From Helicobacter canis (GTDB lineage: Bacteria; Campylobacterota; Campylobacteria; Campylobacterales; Helicobacteraceae), in assembly GCF_008693005.1 (NCBI RefSeq), contig NZ_VXKE01000006.1, forward strand, positions 91,058-155,057: a stretch of 64,000 nucleotides of DNA, read 5' to 3'. A program made the translations under genes and the position numbers. The notes beneath the pieces are model-generated. The model saw only the letters and a program-made list of their open reading frames with translations. It did not search any database and was not told the DNA's origin. This document shows positions 1 through 9,475 of this stretch, piece by piece. Numbering within the stretch: the first letter of the stretch is position 1; each line of letters begins with the position of its first letter.

Positions 1-496
1 CAAGCATTTCATCGCTCTCATCAAGCACGACAATGCGCGGCGCGAAGTTGCGCAGGCGGTTGTTTTTCAAATGATCTAGCAGCCTGCCCGGTGTGGCGAT
101 CATCATCTGTGGATTTTTATCTAGGAAGCTGATTTGATGCTTGATATTCTGCCCGCCATAGACACAAATCGTGCGCGTGCGGCAGAACTTGCCAAGCTTA
201 AATGCCTCATCGCTAATTTGCATAGCAAGCTCCCTTGTAGGCGTGATGACAAGGGCTTCTACTTCGCCATTGTTGCGGAGATTGTGTAAGATAGGTAGGA
301 CAAAGGCGGCAGTTTTGCCTGTGCCTGTTTGGGCTTGAGCGATAAGGTCGCCCCCTTGTAGAATCGCTGGGATCGCCTCTGCTTGAATAGGGCTTGGCGT
401 GCTAAATCCTGCAAGCTCAATGCCCCTTAGCACCGATCTTTTCAATCCTAAGTCATAAAAGCTTTGCTCTTGTGAGTGTTGGGGTTGTGTCTGCAT
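1..496 (-). CDS. DEAD-box RNA helicase, N-terminal part (gene runs off the left edge)
   Basis: Reading the minus strand from the ATG at 496 gives about 165 residues of an ATP-dependent RNA helicase that unwinds structured RNA in decay and ribosome assembly. Visible in order are the Q-motif region (GFSTPSPIQAEAIPAI), motif I AQTGTGKT, motif Ia PTRELA, motif Ib TPGRLLD and motif II DESDEML. The DESD form replaces canonical DEAD, as I recall for the single Helicobacter helicase (RhpA/DeaD type). The helicase C-terminal domain lies outside the window. Family assignment is firm; the gene symbol is left open. Confidence 0.93.
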   Translation of the reverse strand, partial: MQTQPQHSQEQSFYDLGLKRSVLRGIELAGFSTPSPIQAEAIPAILQGGDLIAQAQTGTGKTAAFVLPILHNLRNNGEVEALVITPTRELAMQISDEAFKLGKFCRTRTICVYGGQNIKHQISFLDKNPQMMIATPGRLLDHLKNNRLRNFAPRIVVLDESDEML

Positions 497-532
497 TATG
501 AATCTTTAAATAGTAATCTTATGAAATAGCGT

Positions 533-538
533 ATTATA
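533..538 (-). promoter_or_regulatory. -10 box of the helicase gene
   Basis: A perfect TATAAT on the minus strand lies 37 bases upstream of the helicase ATG at 496. The region upstream is AT-rich without a clear -35 box, which is usual for sigma-80 promoters of Helicobacter. Confidence 0.6.
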
Positions 539-609
539 CTTTGACAGACTTATAAATTTCTTAGTATAGCGCAGCCTAGCACGAGCGCAGAGAGTCGCAA
601 ATATAGATT

Positions 610-2034
610 CTAGCGCACTTGCTCACCATTGATAAGCAGCCTATGCACCTTATTTGCCAGTAGGATAAAATGCACTTCTGGCTGGGTAGAATCTACAATC
701 CCATCAATTGCAAACACCGCCATATCAGCACTTCTTCCACTCTCTAGTGTGCCATTAGCAAGCCCTAGGGCTTTAGCACCCCCCCTTGTAGCTGCAAGCA
801 GCAGCACGCGTGCTAAAGCCTGTAAATCGCCCCCCATACCAAACAGCCCCGCACGCAGCTCATCGAGCATACAAGTATTGGCATTAGAGCTTGCGCCATC
901 AGTGCCAATGCCTAGATTTTGCCTAGAATCTAGCTTTTTTAGATCAAGCATAGAGCCACCAAGCAAGCGATTAGACCTAGGGCAGGTGATGAGAGAGTGC
1001 CCGCCTTGAGCGAGAAAAGTGGATTCTAGGCTGCTTAAAGCAGTGCAATGCACAAAAGATGCGCGCGTAGAAGAAAAAAGCTCCATAAACTCTTGTATAG
1101 TGTAGTAGGGGGCTGGTCTTGGGATCTTTAGCGTTTGTGTGTAAAAGTCATAAAACCACCCTTTAGGAGCATTTGCATCATTTTTAGATTCTAGCCATAG
1201 TCGCTCGGCATTAGACTCTAAAAAATGCGCGCTAAATGTGCAAAAAGTTTCACAGGGATTAGCGATAGCTTGTGTAGCAGGCTTTGCAGAAGACTCCTTA
1301 ACGCAAGATTTTTCATCAAATGTCTCTTTAGCAAAGGCGATGACATGCTTTGCTAGCACGCTATGCACAGAATAAGGCGCGTGCAAGGCAATCGCTGGAA
1401 AAAAGCTCCTAGAAGCAAGCCCTTTAGCAGCGAAAAATCGCGCCTTAAAATCCGCTAGCAGCATATCAAGTGCCGCTGGGTTTGCCCCAATGGCTTCACT
1501 AAAATACACTACCTTTAGCGCACTTTGTGCTAGGGCTTGCATATCTGCACCATAGCTTGAAATTGCCCCCACACTCCCTACGCCAGAGTCTAGCTGCTCT
1601 TCTATGGTGGATTCTATGGCTTTATCCATATCTGCTAGCACATCATCACGCTTGCTCATAACGCTTGCAAGCCAGCCTTCAAAGCTCCCATATACAAAGC
1701 TTGTAGAGTTGCTGCTAAACTCGAAGTGGATATGGGCGTTGATGAGAGCAGGGAGCAAGACGCAACCGCTAAAAAACTCTGTCTCTAGGATTGGCGTTGG
1801 CTTTTGCGGCTCGCTATCAAACACACTCTCTATTTTTTCGTTGCGTGGCTCGCAAAACCCCGATTCTAGCTCCAAAATCTTAGAATCGCTGGGGCTTTTT
1901 GTGTATTTTGCTACAAGCTCATCATACACCCCCACTTCCACAATCCGCTCACCCTCATACGCCACACCACCATCACGGATAATGCTAAAATCTCTATCAC
2001 AAACAAACACCACACTCGCGCCAATGATTTTCAT
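610..2034 (-). CDS. mqnX: Aminofutalosine deaminase (amidohydrolase), futalosine menaquinone pathway
   Basis: A metal-dependent amidohydrolase that deaminates aminofutalosine on the route from chorismate to menaquinone. The metal site is visible as NAHIHFEFSS and GIGTDGASSNANT. The start is taken at 2034 (MKIIGASV), because AAGGA on the minus strand directly abuts the ATG at 2040 and is correctly spaced (6 nt) only from the ATG at 2034. Residues about 47-62 (DSKILELESGF) are a remnant of the genome's repeat family, fused in frame near the N-terminus. The product (474 aa) is therefore longer than the roughly 410 aa I recall for H. pylori HP0267. It stands alone, divergent from the exporter genes. 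Confidence 0.85.
   Translation of the reverse strand: MKIIGASVVFVCDRDFSIIRDGGVAYEGERIVEVGVYDELVAKYTKSPSDSKILELESGFCEPRNEKIESVFDSEPQKPTPILETEFFSGCVLLPALINAHIHFEFSSNSTSFVYGSFEGWLASVMSKRDDVLADMDKAIESTIEEQLDSGVGSVGAISSYGADMQALAQSALKVVYFSEAIGANPAALDMLLADFKARFFAAKGLASRSFFPAIALHAPYSVHSVLAKHVIAFAKETFDEKSCVKESSAKPATQAIANPCETFCTFSAHFLESNAERLWLESKNDANAPKGWFYDFYTQTLKIPRPAPYYTIQEFMELFSSTRASFVHCTALSSLESTFLAQGGHSLITCPRSNRLLGGSMLDLKKLDSRQNLGIGTDGASSNANTCMLDELRAGLFGMGGDLQALARVLLLAATRGGAKALGLANGTLESGRSADMAVFAIDGIVDSTQPEVHFILLANKVHRLLINGEQVR
1848..1893 (-). repeat. Repeat remnant (tail of the 120-bp family) inside mqnX
   Basis: The stretch combining CGCAAAACCCCGATTCTAG and CTTAGAATCGCTGGGG on the plus strand matches the tail of the family B module seen at 25130-25170 and 16485-16520. 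It is read in frame by mqnX as DSKILELESGF. It is a short, apparently old insertion in a conserved gene. Confidence 0.6.
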
Positions 2035-2066
2035 CGCCATTCCTTATAGAGCTACCTAGATTCTGC

Positions 2067-2072
2067 TTTATA
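2067..2072 (-). promoter_or_regulatory. Possible -10 box for mqnX
   Basis: TATAAA on the minus strand lies about 33 bases upstream of the preferred mqnX start. It is one mismatch from the consensus and is a weak call. Confidence 0.3.
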
Positions 2073-2100
2073 GCTTATGCAATCTTAATAAAAAATACAT

Positions 2101-2106
2101 TACAAT
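2101..2106 (+). promoter_or_regulatory. -10 box for the threonine/serine exporter genes
   Basis: TACAAT lies 28 bases before the chosen exporter start at 2134. If transcription starts about 7 bases downstream, the ATG at 2116 would be almost leaderless, which also favours 2134. Confidence 0.45.
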
Positions 2107-2133
2107 CCGCCCAAAATGCACGCCGGAGTCGCT

Positions 2134-2961
2134 ATGAGTAAGCCCCATAACAACAAGGACTCTTCCCCACAATCACCACAACCTAGCCCACAAAAACCCC
2201 CAATAGAAGAGATATGCGACTTTCTCTGCGCCTACTCTAGCGCATTGCTGCAAAGCGGAGCCTACACTGCACGCGTGATCAAATGCACCAATAGAATTGG
2301 GCAGAGCTTTGGCTATGAAGTGTATTTAAGCGTGTTTTTGCAATACATCACCATAAATATCGCTGACAAAAAAGACTACAACAACCGCCGCACACAAGTG
2401 ATCAAAAATATGCACCTAGGTATGAATCTCTCGCTTATCTCAAACCTTAGCGCATTAAGCTGGCAAATTTATGATGAAAACATTTCTTTACAAGAAGCAA
2501 AAGAGCATTTTGCCTATATTTGTGCGAAAAGATCGCACTCTGTGCTACTTGGTGCGCTGCTTATCCCGCTAGGCAATGCCACATTTTGCAAGCTCTTTGA
2601 TGGGGACTTTGGCGCACTTTTATGTATCTTTGTGGGGACTTTTGTGGGATTTTTTATGCGCAATTTCTTTCACAAAATCCGCCTAGACAATCGCGCGCAG
2701 CTGCTCTTTGCCTCCTTTATCGTCTCTTTTGTAGCCTATATTGGCGTGTGGCTTGGGCTTAGTCAAACACCCGGCGTAGCCATTGGCGGAAGCATCTTGT
2801 ATCTAATCCCGGGTGCGCTGATTTTAAACGCCTTTGTCGATATTATCCACGAAAACACCCTTATGGGCATTAGTCGGCTTATCAATATGATGGTGCTTAT
2901 GATGTGTATTGCAGCGGGCGTGTATCTCACGCTAGCTATCACCAATGCGAGTGTGTTTTAA
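2134..2961 (+). CDS. Threonine/serine exporter, ThrE/YjjP N-terminal-type subunit
   Basis: A membrane protein of the ThrE (DUF1212) family, which exports threonine and serine. A soluble N-terminal half carries the family pattern around AYSSALLQSGAYTARV. It is followed by about five hydrophobic segments from residue 135 (LLGALLIPLG, GTFVGFFMRNFF, IVSFVAYIGVWLG, VLMMCIAAGVYLTLA). GGAG at 2125-2128 with a 5-nt spacer selects the ATG at 2134 over the one at 2116. Its TAA overlaps the next gene's ATG by one base, so the two halves of the exporter are translationally coupled. Confidence 0.85.
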   Translation: MSKPHNNKDSSPQSPQPSPQKPPIEEICDFLCAYSSALLQSGAYTARVIKCTNRIGQSFGYEVYLSVFLQYITINIADKKDYNNRRTQVIKNMHLGMNLSLISNLSALSWQIYDENISLQEAKEHFAYICAKRSHSVLLGALLIPLGNATFCKLFDGDFGALLCIFVGTFVGFFMRNFFHKIRLDNRAQLLFASFIVSFVAYIGVWLGLSQTPGVAIGGSILYLIPGALILNAFVDIIHENTLMGISRLINMMVLMMCIAAGVYLTLAITNASVF

Positions 2962-3527
2962 TGCTAGAGCTCTATCCACATATCCAAGAAGTGCTCTACG
3001 CCAGATCGTGGCACAACTCACTGCTTGTAGAAATGCTTGTGGATTTTGTCTTCGCCTTTATTGCGGGGCTTGGCTTTGCCTATGGGCTAAATCCACTTAA
3101 ACGCACGATCTTTTGGAGTGCGCTTTTTGCAGGGCTTGGCTACAATATCCGCTTTGGGCTTATGCAGCTGCCCATTTTTAGCTTTGTGGGGGCGAGCTTT
3201 TGCGCGAGCTTATGTATAGGGCTTTTGGCAATTGTAGTAGCAAAGCGCGTCAAAGCCCCCATAGAAGTGATCGCCTTCCCATCTCTTTTGCCGATGTTCC
3301 CCGGAAGCTACGGATATAAAAGTATCCTATCTCTGCTCTCATTTGTGCAGCAGCGCGATGATAAAGCGCGGCTAGACTACTTGCTGCTATTTTTTGACAA
3401 TTTTACCATTATGTTTTCTGTCTCTTTGGCTCTTGTGGCGGGCGTGCTTATCGTGTTTTCTATCTTTTATGAGCAAAGCTTTATGATGACTAGAGGGATC
3501 AAAAAGCTCTCTATGCGTGATCATTGA
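2961..3527 (+). CDS. Threonine/serine exporter, YjjB/ThrE_2-type subunit
   Basis: A 188-residue, almost entirely hydrophobic protein with four to five membrane helices and the conserved block PSLLPMFPGSYGYKSI of the ThrE_2 (DUF3815) family. In many bacteria the two ThrE halves are separate genes that together form the exporter. The start at 2961 overlaps the stop of the upstream half (TAATG). An in-frame open stretch upstream of 2961 is not needed. Confidence 0.83.
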   Translation: MLELYPHIQEVLYARSWHNSLLVEMLVDFVFAFIAGLGFAYGLNPLKRTIFWSALFAGLGYNIRFGLMQLPIFSFVGASFCASLCIGLLAIVVAKRVKAPIEVIAFPSLLPMFPGSYGYKSILSLLSFVQQRDDKARLDYLLLFFDNFTIMFSVSLALVAGVLIVFSIFYEQSFMMTRGIKKLSMRDH

Positions 3528-3613
3528 TAGCCACAATCCCTAGAATCCACTTTTACAAAGGATTTAGCTTTTAGCTCAAATCTTAGAGCCCCAAGCCAAA
3601 CCCTAGAATCTAC

Positions 3614-4376
3614 TTACTCCATCGTGCTATCAAGCTCATAATGCAAGGCATCGATAGAGTATTGCGGCTGTTTGGAAGTCTTTGGCGTGAAGGCGAAGTT
3701 TCTTGTAAGGAAAATCGATGTGCTCCAAGTGTAGCAGTTAATGGGACCAAATCCAGAGAAATCCACCTGTATCAGCCCAGACTCTCGCAAAAATCGCGTA
3801 ACCCCGCTATGCCAGTCAGCATTATCCACGATGATCATAGCCCCTTGTGGCGATCTTGTATCTAGCAGCTCTAAGGCTACTTTCGCACACTCTAGGCGCG
3901 TGTTTATGCCATCAATATCGCCACCATCAATGACTATGACATCAAACTTCTCTTTAAGACTAAGTGGGAAGCGCGCATAGTCGCTCAAATCATCTTCGGC
4001 TAAAATGCTCGTCTTTAGATACATTTTGTTGTGGGGCAAGATTCTAAGCTTAATGCTCTCATACCACTTTTTATCACTCTCAATACTTACAACAAACTCT
4101 GCTCTCTCCCCCCAATACAAAGACGAGTAACCCCCCCCACTCCATAATTTTCTTACCTGAAAAGTCCAAGCCCTCTAGATAGTCCAAGCAGGGATAGGTG
4201 ATCCACGCAAGCGGCTTGCCGTGCTTATCTATACACTGCCACTTTTGCATACTCTCTAGCTGGTTGTATTCCTTGGCTAGCACTCTTGCATTATGCAGCT
4301 GCCAGCGGTATGGGTAGTAGAATCTAGCAAGGAGTGAGTTAAGTGCTTTGATAAAGCGTTTGATAAATGTAAGCAT
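3614..4376 (-). CDS. SAM-dependent methyltransferase, disrupted at a poly-G tract (out of frame here)
   Basis: Two overlapping reading frames (4080-4376 and 3614-4120) form one class I methyltransferase of about 253 aa. The first encodes the N-terminus up to KKIMEWGG. The second continues the SAM-binding motif I (read as YSSLYWGERAEFVVSIE) and holds KFDVIVIDGGD, the usual motif after strand beta-4. The break is an 8-base G tract at 4131-4138. Seven or ten G would join the frames as EWGG-YSSLYW. AAGGA six bases before the ATG at 4376 supports the start. The gene lies downstream of the FkbM gene and pbp1A on the same strand. The substrate is unknown; a surface sugar is a guess. Confidence 0.75.
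4131..4138 (-). repeat. Poly-G(8) tract, putative phase switch of a methyltransferase
   Basis: Eight G on the coding (minus) strand fall inside the SAM-binding loop. Lengths of 7 or 10 restore one continuous frame; the sequenced length does not. It could also be a fixed mutation or a base-count error. Confidence 0.7.
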
Positions 4377-4461
4377 TTGCGATCCTTAAAGAAGAAAGTA
4401 AAAGTGGATTCTAGCAAAATCCACCCCCCTAGCCCAAGTTTGACCCACCACTAGAATCTAG

Positions 4462-5491
4462 CTAGATTCTAGCTCTTACAAATATGCAAGTGCGCGTTGT
4501 TTTTGCAAGTAGATTATAGCCCTTTGTCCGCATAAAGCTCACAAGCGGATCGCGCATAAGATCTTGGCTAAAGGATTCTGCTAGCACGACCCTAGGCGCA
4601 TATACTGCAAAATCAAGCGTGGAGAGGATCGCCATATCCTGCCCCTCTACATCAATACTTAGCAAGTCAATGGGCGCACTAGCATAGCGCGCTAAAATTG
4701 CATTGATAGGATAGCAAGGGATAGAAATGACATCAACAAGGCGGCTTGATCGCGCATAATCACGCGCTAGGCTCTCATCAAAAGTGTTTAATGCCTTTTC
4801 TTCAAAGATGTAGTAAGGCTTTATATCTTGGCTCGCTCCTATGGCGATTTCTAAGTTTATATCCCTTGGGCGAAACCGCCTAAATTTCTCCATACTCTTT
4901 GGCATAGGGTCGATATTGATACCACTCCAGCCCGCCTTGTATAGTGCATAAGTGTTAGAGAAGCGAAACGGGTGATGTGCGCCAATATCAACATAAAAGC
5001 CTATATAGTTTGTCGTGTTTGGGGACTTGTTTGATGGTTGTCGATTTTGGTTTGTATCGCTTGGAGGTGATTCTAGGCTACGGAGTTTGGAGCTAGAATC
5101 TAGATTGTGTGTAAAAGTGGATTCTAGCTTAAGCTGCTCGCGGTGGGATTTTTGAGTTTGCGCCTGTTTTTTATTAACGCTTTTGGATTCTAGGATTGTG
5201 GAGCTAGAATCGGGGCTTTGCGAATCTCGCAAGGAAGATAAGACTTGAGGTCTATCGACGCCGCGAGATGAAGCAATCGCCGATTCTAGTCCGCAAGCCG
5301 AATCCTTACAGGATTCCCCCCCCCCCGTTTTGCGCGGCAAAAATCTCCCACACAATCAAATCTTCCCCTTCTTGAGCGTAAGAGACTACACCATAGCGTT
5401 TAATACGCTCATTATACGCGGTAGCTAAGTGGGCATAGGTGCTTGGAAATTGTGCGCACAAAAGCCGCTTCACACTCTGCAATACTCTCAT
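4462..5491 (-). CDS. FkbM-family methyltransferase, poly-G frameshift plus repeat insertion (out of frame here)
   Basis: The N-terminal frame (5306-5491) reads MRVLQSVKRLL ... SYAQEGEDLIVWEIF and ends just after an 11-base G tract. The second frame (4462-5355) carries the SAM-binding core IGFYVDIGAHHPFRFSNTY and IDLLSIDVEGQDM. This matches FkbM-type O-methyltransferases, where the SYxQEGED motif is normally followed closely by the GFYVDIGAHHP motif. Here a stop-free repeat cassette of about 310 bp lies between them, directly after the tract. Ten or 13 G would fuse both frames. AAGGAG precedes the ATG at 5491, 24 bp after the pbp1A stop, so co-transcription with pbp1A is likely. The target sugar is unknown. 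Confidence 0.75.
5004..5315 (-). repeat. Composite repeat cassette inserted in the FkbM methyltransferase
   Basis: The cassette begins right after the G tract (GGAATCCTGTAAGGATTC) and contains GTCGATAGACCTCAAGTC, also present at 50920-50950. It holds several AGAATC/GATTCT words and is read as DSSSTILESK, LKLESTF and similar. It is open in the methyltransferase frame and has no counterpart in the protein family. Confidence 0.75.
5316..5326 (-). repeat. Poly-G(11) tract, phase switch of the FkbM methyltransferase
   Basis: Eleven G on the coding strand, preceded by GCAAAAC. Frame arithmetic between the ATG at 5491 and the downstream frame shows that 10 or 13 G give the full protein. Confidence 0.8.
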
Positions 5492-5515
5492 ACTATCTCC
5501 TTGTCTCCTAGATTC

Positions 5516-7453
5516 TCACCACAAATCCTGCTCTGCTGCAGTGTTTGAGCTACTTGGCAGGGGCGATGTGCTTGTGTAGTAGAAATTATACTTATCTAGC
5601 ATTTTTGAGCTGACATTCTCTGGGGTGGGGAATTTCTTGCGCTGGGCTGGGTCAAGCCGCAAGACATTGCCCACAAACTCCGCAAACACCGGTGCTGCCA
5701 CTAGCCCAGCACTCTCATACTGCCCAATAGGCTTAGAGTCATCACGCCCAAACCACACAATCGCTTGCACATCAGGCGTAAATCCACAAAACCAAAAATC
5801 TACATTATTATTAGTAGTGCCTGTCTTGCCTGCTACTTCTACGCCATTGACCCGCGCGCGCCTGCCTGTGCCATTCGCCACCACTTCACGCAGGATAGAA
5901 ACCCCAAGAAATGCCTGCTGGGCAGAAGTAATAGTGGCTTGCTGGGTATCATAGGTAAAGACATTGCCGTTGATATCAATCACACTATCGATCAAAATAG
6001 GATCGACACGCGTGCCATAGTTGGAGAAGATCGAGTATTCACGCGCTAGCATAAGTGGCGTGGCATTAAGCGAGCCAATAGCAATGGTCATATCTGTATT
6101 TAAATCCTTAAACCCATACTCCAGCAAGCCATTATAAATAGCATTAAAGCCCACAAGCTGGACGATATTTAGCGTAGCAAGATTGCGTGAGAACATCAAC
6201 GCCTCTTGCAAAGTGATAAGCCCGCGGAAAGATTTATCGACATTGCCTGCGCGATAGCCATCAAAATCTCTGGCTGCATCAGGGACTTTTGTCGCAGTGG
6301 AGTAGCCCTTGTCAAGGGCTATTTGATAGATAAATGGCTTCACGCTACTGCCGATTTGGCGGTTTGCATCGGTAGCGCGATTAAAGGGGCTTTTAGCAAA
6401 ATCCACCCCGCCAACAAGTGCTAGAATCTTACCCGTGCGCGTGTCTGTAACGACCATCGCGCCATTAAATGTATCTGTCTTGCTCTGCTCATCTTGCTCT
6501 TGCGCATTAGCATTTTTAGAGACTTTTTGTAGGCGCGCTTGGATTCCATTGTAGCCATTGATCAAAGCTTGCTGCGCTAGAGCCTGATACTCCAAATCGA
6601 TATTAAGCTTAATGGTATAGCCACCTGTTTTAATATCTTTTATGCCACTAAGCTGGCGAAGCGCGAAGTCTGTAACATAGGGCGCGATATTTTGGGTTAA
6701 AGTTTGATTATACACAACAGGCGCTTCTGCAAGCGCGCTTTGTGCGTATTCTTTAGAAATCCAGCCTAGATCATACATTCTGCGGATCACATCATTGGCA
6801 CGCGCTAGAGAGAAGTCAATCCGCTTGGTAGGATCATAAATGCTAGGAGCATTGGGCAGCCCTACTAGCATAGCGATTTCTTTAAGACTTAGCATTGATA
6901 AAGGCTTTTTGAAATAGCCCAGAGCAGCGGTTTTAACGCCGTGATACCCGTGCCCAAAAAACACTTCATTTAAGTAAATCTCTAAAATCTGCTCTTTGCT
7001 TAGCACGCGCTCTACTTGGATTGTAAGCAAAGCTTCTTTAAGCTTGCGGCTAAAGGTGCGCTCACGCGTGAGTATGACATTTTTGACAAGCTGCTGAGTA
7101 AGCGTGCTTCCCCCCTCGCCAAAGCGTCCGTTTTTGATATTTTTTACCATAGCGCGTATGATGGCATCATAATTGATCCCGCTATGCTCGAAAAACAGCG
7201 TATCTTCTATGGCAAGCAGAGCCTCTATCATACGCGGTGGTATCTCATCAAACTTAGCATAAAACCGAAACTCTGTGTCAAACACATTGGCTATTAAGCG
7301 GTTTTTCCTATCATAAATCTGGCTTGCAAGCTTTGGGGTATAGTGCTTGACCTTATCAATATCTGCACTTAGATCCTTATAGAGAAGCACGACATAGGCA
7401 ACACCTATGAAAGTAGTAAGGATAATGAGAGAAAGCAGTGCTTTTTTGATCAT
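5516..7453 (-). CDS. pbp1A: Penicillin-binding protein 1A (transglycosylase/transpeptidase)
   Basis: A bifunctional class A PBP that polymerises and cross-links peptidoglycan, anchored by an N-terminal membrane helix (residues about 5-25). The glycosyltransferase domain shows EDTLFFEHSGIN, GGSTLTQQLVKN and the ILEIYLNEVFFGHGYHG block. The transpeptidase domain shows the SxxK serine in GSSVKPF (about residue 368), SRN, and KTGTTNN (about residue 542). The 645-aa length is normal. No strong ribosome binding site is visible before 7453. tlpD lies 38 bp upstream on the same strand, an order I recall from H. pylori HP0597-HP0599. Confidence 0.93.
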   Translation of the reverse strand: MIKKALLSLIILTTFIGVAYVVLLYKDLSADIDKVKHYTPKLASQIYDRKNRLIANVFDTEFRFYAKFDEIPPRMIEALLAIEDTLFFEHSGINYDAIIRAMVKNIKNGRFGEGGSTLTQQLVKNVILTRERTFSRKLKEALLTIQVERVLSKEQILEIYLNEVFFGHGYHGVKTAALGYFKKPLSMLSLKEIAMLVGLPNAPSIYDPTKRIDFSLARANDVIRRMYDLGWISKEYAQSALAEAPVVYNQTLTQNIAPYVTDFALRQLSGIKDIKTGGYTIKLNIDLEYQALAQQALINGYNGIQARLQKVSKNANAQEQDEQSKTDTFNGAMVVTDTRTGKILALVGGVDFAKSPFNRATDANRQIGSSVKPFIYQIALDKGYSTATKVPDAARDFDGYRAGNVDKSFRGLITLQEALMFSRNLATLNIVQLVGFNAIYNGLLEYGFKDLNTDMTIAIGSLNATPLMLAREYSIFSNYGTRVDPILIDSVIDINGNVFTYDTQQATITSAQQAFLGVSILREVVANGTGRRARVNGVEVAGKTGTTNNNVDFWFCGFTPDVQAIVWFGRDDSKPIGQYESAGLVAAPVFAEFVGNVLRLDPAQRKKFPTPENVSSKMLDKYNFYYTSTSPLPSSSNTAAEQDLW

Positions 7454-7491
7454 TAAGAAGCTTTCAAGCCAGCGGGCTAAGGCTCGCTAAA

Positions 7492-8862
7492 CTAGGCTTG
7501 AGTAGAGTTTGCCTCATCTGTGGGCTGCTCTTCTTCTGGTATGTGCGGAGCTGAAGTGTCGCAGTTTTTGATAGCCTGCTTAATTTGCGCGACTTTTTCA
7601 GCAAGCATTTCATCAATGCTCGCCATAACGCCATTAGACCCCTGCTCCATAGAAGAAATCTTGGCGTCAATAAAGGCTTTTGGTGTTGCTTTAGTTGTAT
7701 TTAGCAAGCTTTGTGCCAAAGTATTTGCATCATCATGCACGGTAGCGTGGAATGCATCGATTTTCTTATAGCCCATTGTCTCACTGAAGTTCGCCTTACC
7801 ATCACCTTCAAAATACCACTTCCCAAGACGGCAGGCAGTATGTGGGACTTGATTGAAGGTATCTGACACATCAAATAGCAAGGCATAAAGATTGTTTTTA
7901 AACACTGTGTGGTCAAGCTTAGCAAGTGTGCAGAATATTTGGCTATCGCAAATATTCACAGCATATTTCGCAAGGCGCGCAGAGACAAGCGTTTGGTTTG
8001 CCATTGAGTAGATCTCATCAATCCCAGATTTTACTTCCTGTGTGAAGCCCGCAGTCTCTTCGGTGCTTGTTTGAATATCGCTTGCTTCTTGCTGCATAGA
8101 TTTCACAACAATGGCGATTTCTTTGGTGGCTTTTTGCGTCTTCTCTGCGAGCTTTCTCACCTCATCAGCGACAACAGCAAAGCCTCGCCCGTGCTCTCCA
8201 GCGCGTGCTGCTTCAATGGCAGCATTAAGTGCTAGGAGATTGGTCTGCTCAGCGATGTCATCAATCAGTGAGACAACATTGGTGATTTCATTACTACGCT
8301 GCGCAAGTGAAGCCACAAGCTCGGTGGCATCTTGCATTCTCTCATATAAGCAGTTGATACTCTGCTCTACATTCTCGCTTCTTTGGCGCACTTCAAAGCT
8401 CACTTGCTCGTTTTCTTGAGCTTTTGTAGAGAGTAGTCGCGTCTCCTCAAGGATTTTTTGTAACGCTGCTTGCGCATCTGTGATACCGCTTTTTAGGCTC
8501 TTGTGATACACGGCAAACAAATCAACCCCGCCATCGCCCTTGTCGCATCTAGGATTTACCTCGACAAAGCGGTAAAAAGTCGCACCATCAATATTCTCGC
8601 TCTTCACGCGCATACTATGCGTCTGTGTTGATATATGATCTTGTCCGGGCTTAAGCGCACTCACTATTTGGTCAAGATCTGGGAGATTCTGGGCGGCGTG
8701 GTTTTTAAACGCTATTTCACCATCTTTCACCCCTACAAGAGCCTCTTCAAAAGAAAAACTCGCTATCTTCTTAAAGTGCTCAACCTGCTCTCTAAGACTT
8801 CGTATCTCTTCTTCTTGCTTCTGCAAAGTCAATTTGACTTCTCTGCTTGCGCTACCAAACAT
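7492..8862 (-). CDS. tlpD: Cytoplasmic methyl-accepting chemotaxis protein with CZB zinc domain (TlpD type)
   Basis: A soluble chemoreceptor with no membrane segments. An N-terminal coiled coil (about residues 8-35) precedes the signalling hairpin with the conserved tip [20 protein letters not shown] (about residues 205-225). The C-terminal chemoreceptor zinc-binding (CZB) domain carries [16 protein letters not shown] and [10 protein letters not shown], which supply the His/Cys ligands. In H. pylori TlpD senses oxidative and energy stress. The ATG at 8862 is preceded by AAAGGGG at 6 nt, better than a TTG three bases upstream. Confidence 0.9.
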   Translation of the reverse strand: MFGSASREVKLTLQKQEEEIRSLREQVEHFKKIASFSFEEALVGVKDGEIAFKNHAAQNLPDLDQIVSALKPGQDHISTQTHSMRVKSENIDGATFYRFVEVNPRCDKGDGGVDLFAVYHKSLKSGITDAQAALQKILEETRLLSTKAQENEQVSFEVRQRSENVEQSINCLYERMQDATELVASLAQRSNEITNVVSLIDDIAEQTNLLALNAAIEAARAGEHGRGFAVVADEVRKLAEKTQKATKEIAIVVKSMQQEASDIQTSTEETAGFTQEVKSGIDEIYSMANQTLVSARLAKYAVNICDSQIFCTLAKLDHTVFKNNLYALLFDVSDTFNQVPHTACRLGKWYFEGDGKANFSETMGYKKIDAFHATVHDDANTLAQSLLNTTKATPKAFIDAKISSMEQGSNGVMASIDEMLAEKVAQIKQAIKNCDTSAPHIPEEEQPTDEANSTQA

Positions 8863-8960
8863 CAAAAACCCCTTTAAAAAGTGTTGTAGTCTTGGGTAAA
8901 TCGAGCAAGGATTCTAGCCTATCAAACCTTAAAAAGTTTTTTTATTTGCGAAAAATAAAC

Positions 8961-8966
8961 TATAAT
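8961..8966 (+). promoter_or_regulatory. -10 box of fur, with AT-rich upstream region
   Basis: TATAAT lies 34 bases before the fur start. The region upstream (8935-8960) is a run of A/T that could hold the Fur autoregulatory boxes known for Helicobacter fur. I cannot define an operator by eye. Confidence 0.6.
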
Positions 8967-8999
8967 TCCCAAAATACATTTAATATTGCGAGGTTGCGT

Positions 9000-9458
9000 A
9001 TGAAAAATCGTCTTGAAACTCTTGAGTCTATCCTTGAGCGGCTGCGATTTTCTATCCGCCAAAATGGGCTGAAAAACTCCAAACAACGCGAAGAAATCAT
9101 TAGTGTGCTTTATAAAAGTGGGACACACTTAAGCCCAGAAGAAATCGCGGCAAACTTGCGCGTGCGCGATAAATCCACAAGCATTTCCTCTGTGTATAGG
9201 ATTCTAGGATTTTTGGAGAAAGAGCACTTTATCACCGCGCTAGAGCCGGGCAAAACAGGCAAACGCTACGAGATCGCCGCAAAGGAGCACCACGATCATA
9301 TCATTTGCCTACATTGCGGAGATATTCAAGAGTTTGTCGATGAAGAGATAGAATCCCGCCAAATCGAAGTCGCCAAAGCCCATAAAGCCAAGCTTGTGAG
9401 CCACGATATGCGACTATTTGTTGTATGCCACAAATGCCAGCAGCACATTAAAGACTAG
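9000..9458 (+). CDS. fur: Ferric uptake regulator Fur
   Basis: A 152-aa iron-responsive dimeric repressor. The N-terminal winged helix includes NGLKNSKQREEIISVLYKSG and the recognition region STSISSVYRILGFL. The metal-binding/dimer domain has EHHDHIICLHCGD and the C-terminal CHKCQQH. It matches H. pylori Fur closely, including the N-terminal extension MKNRLETLESILERL. The start at 9000 is supported by GAGG at 8989-8992; open frame further upstream contains the promoter. It is followed after 17 bp by the PAP2 gene, so the two may be co-transcribed. Confidence 0.96.
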   Translation: MKNRLETLESILERLRFSIRQNGLKNSKQREEIISVLYKSGTHLSPEEIAANLRVRDKSTSISSVYRILGFLEKEHFITALEPGKTGKRYEIAAKEHHDHIICLHCGDIQEFVDEEIESRQIEVAKAHKAKLVSHDMRLFVVCHKCQQHIKD

Positions 9459-9475
9459 CGCGCCAACTCTCGCTA

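Noticed and set aside
629..1009. Plus-strand open frames opposite mqnX and similar frames opposite other genes
   Set aside because: They lie antisense to clear conserved genes, have no ribosome site and no recognisable domain.
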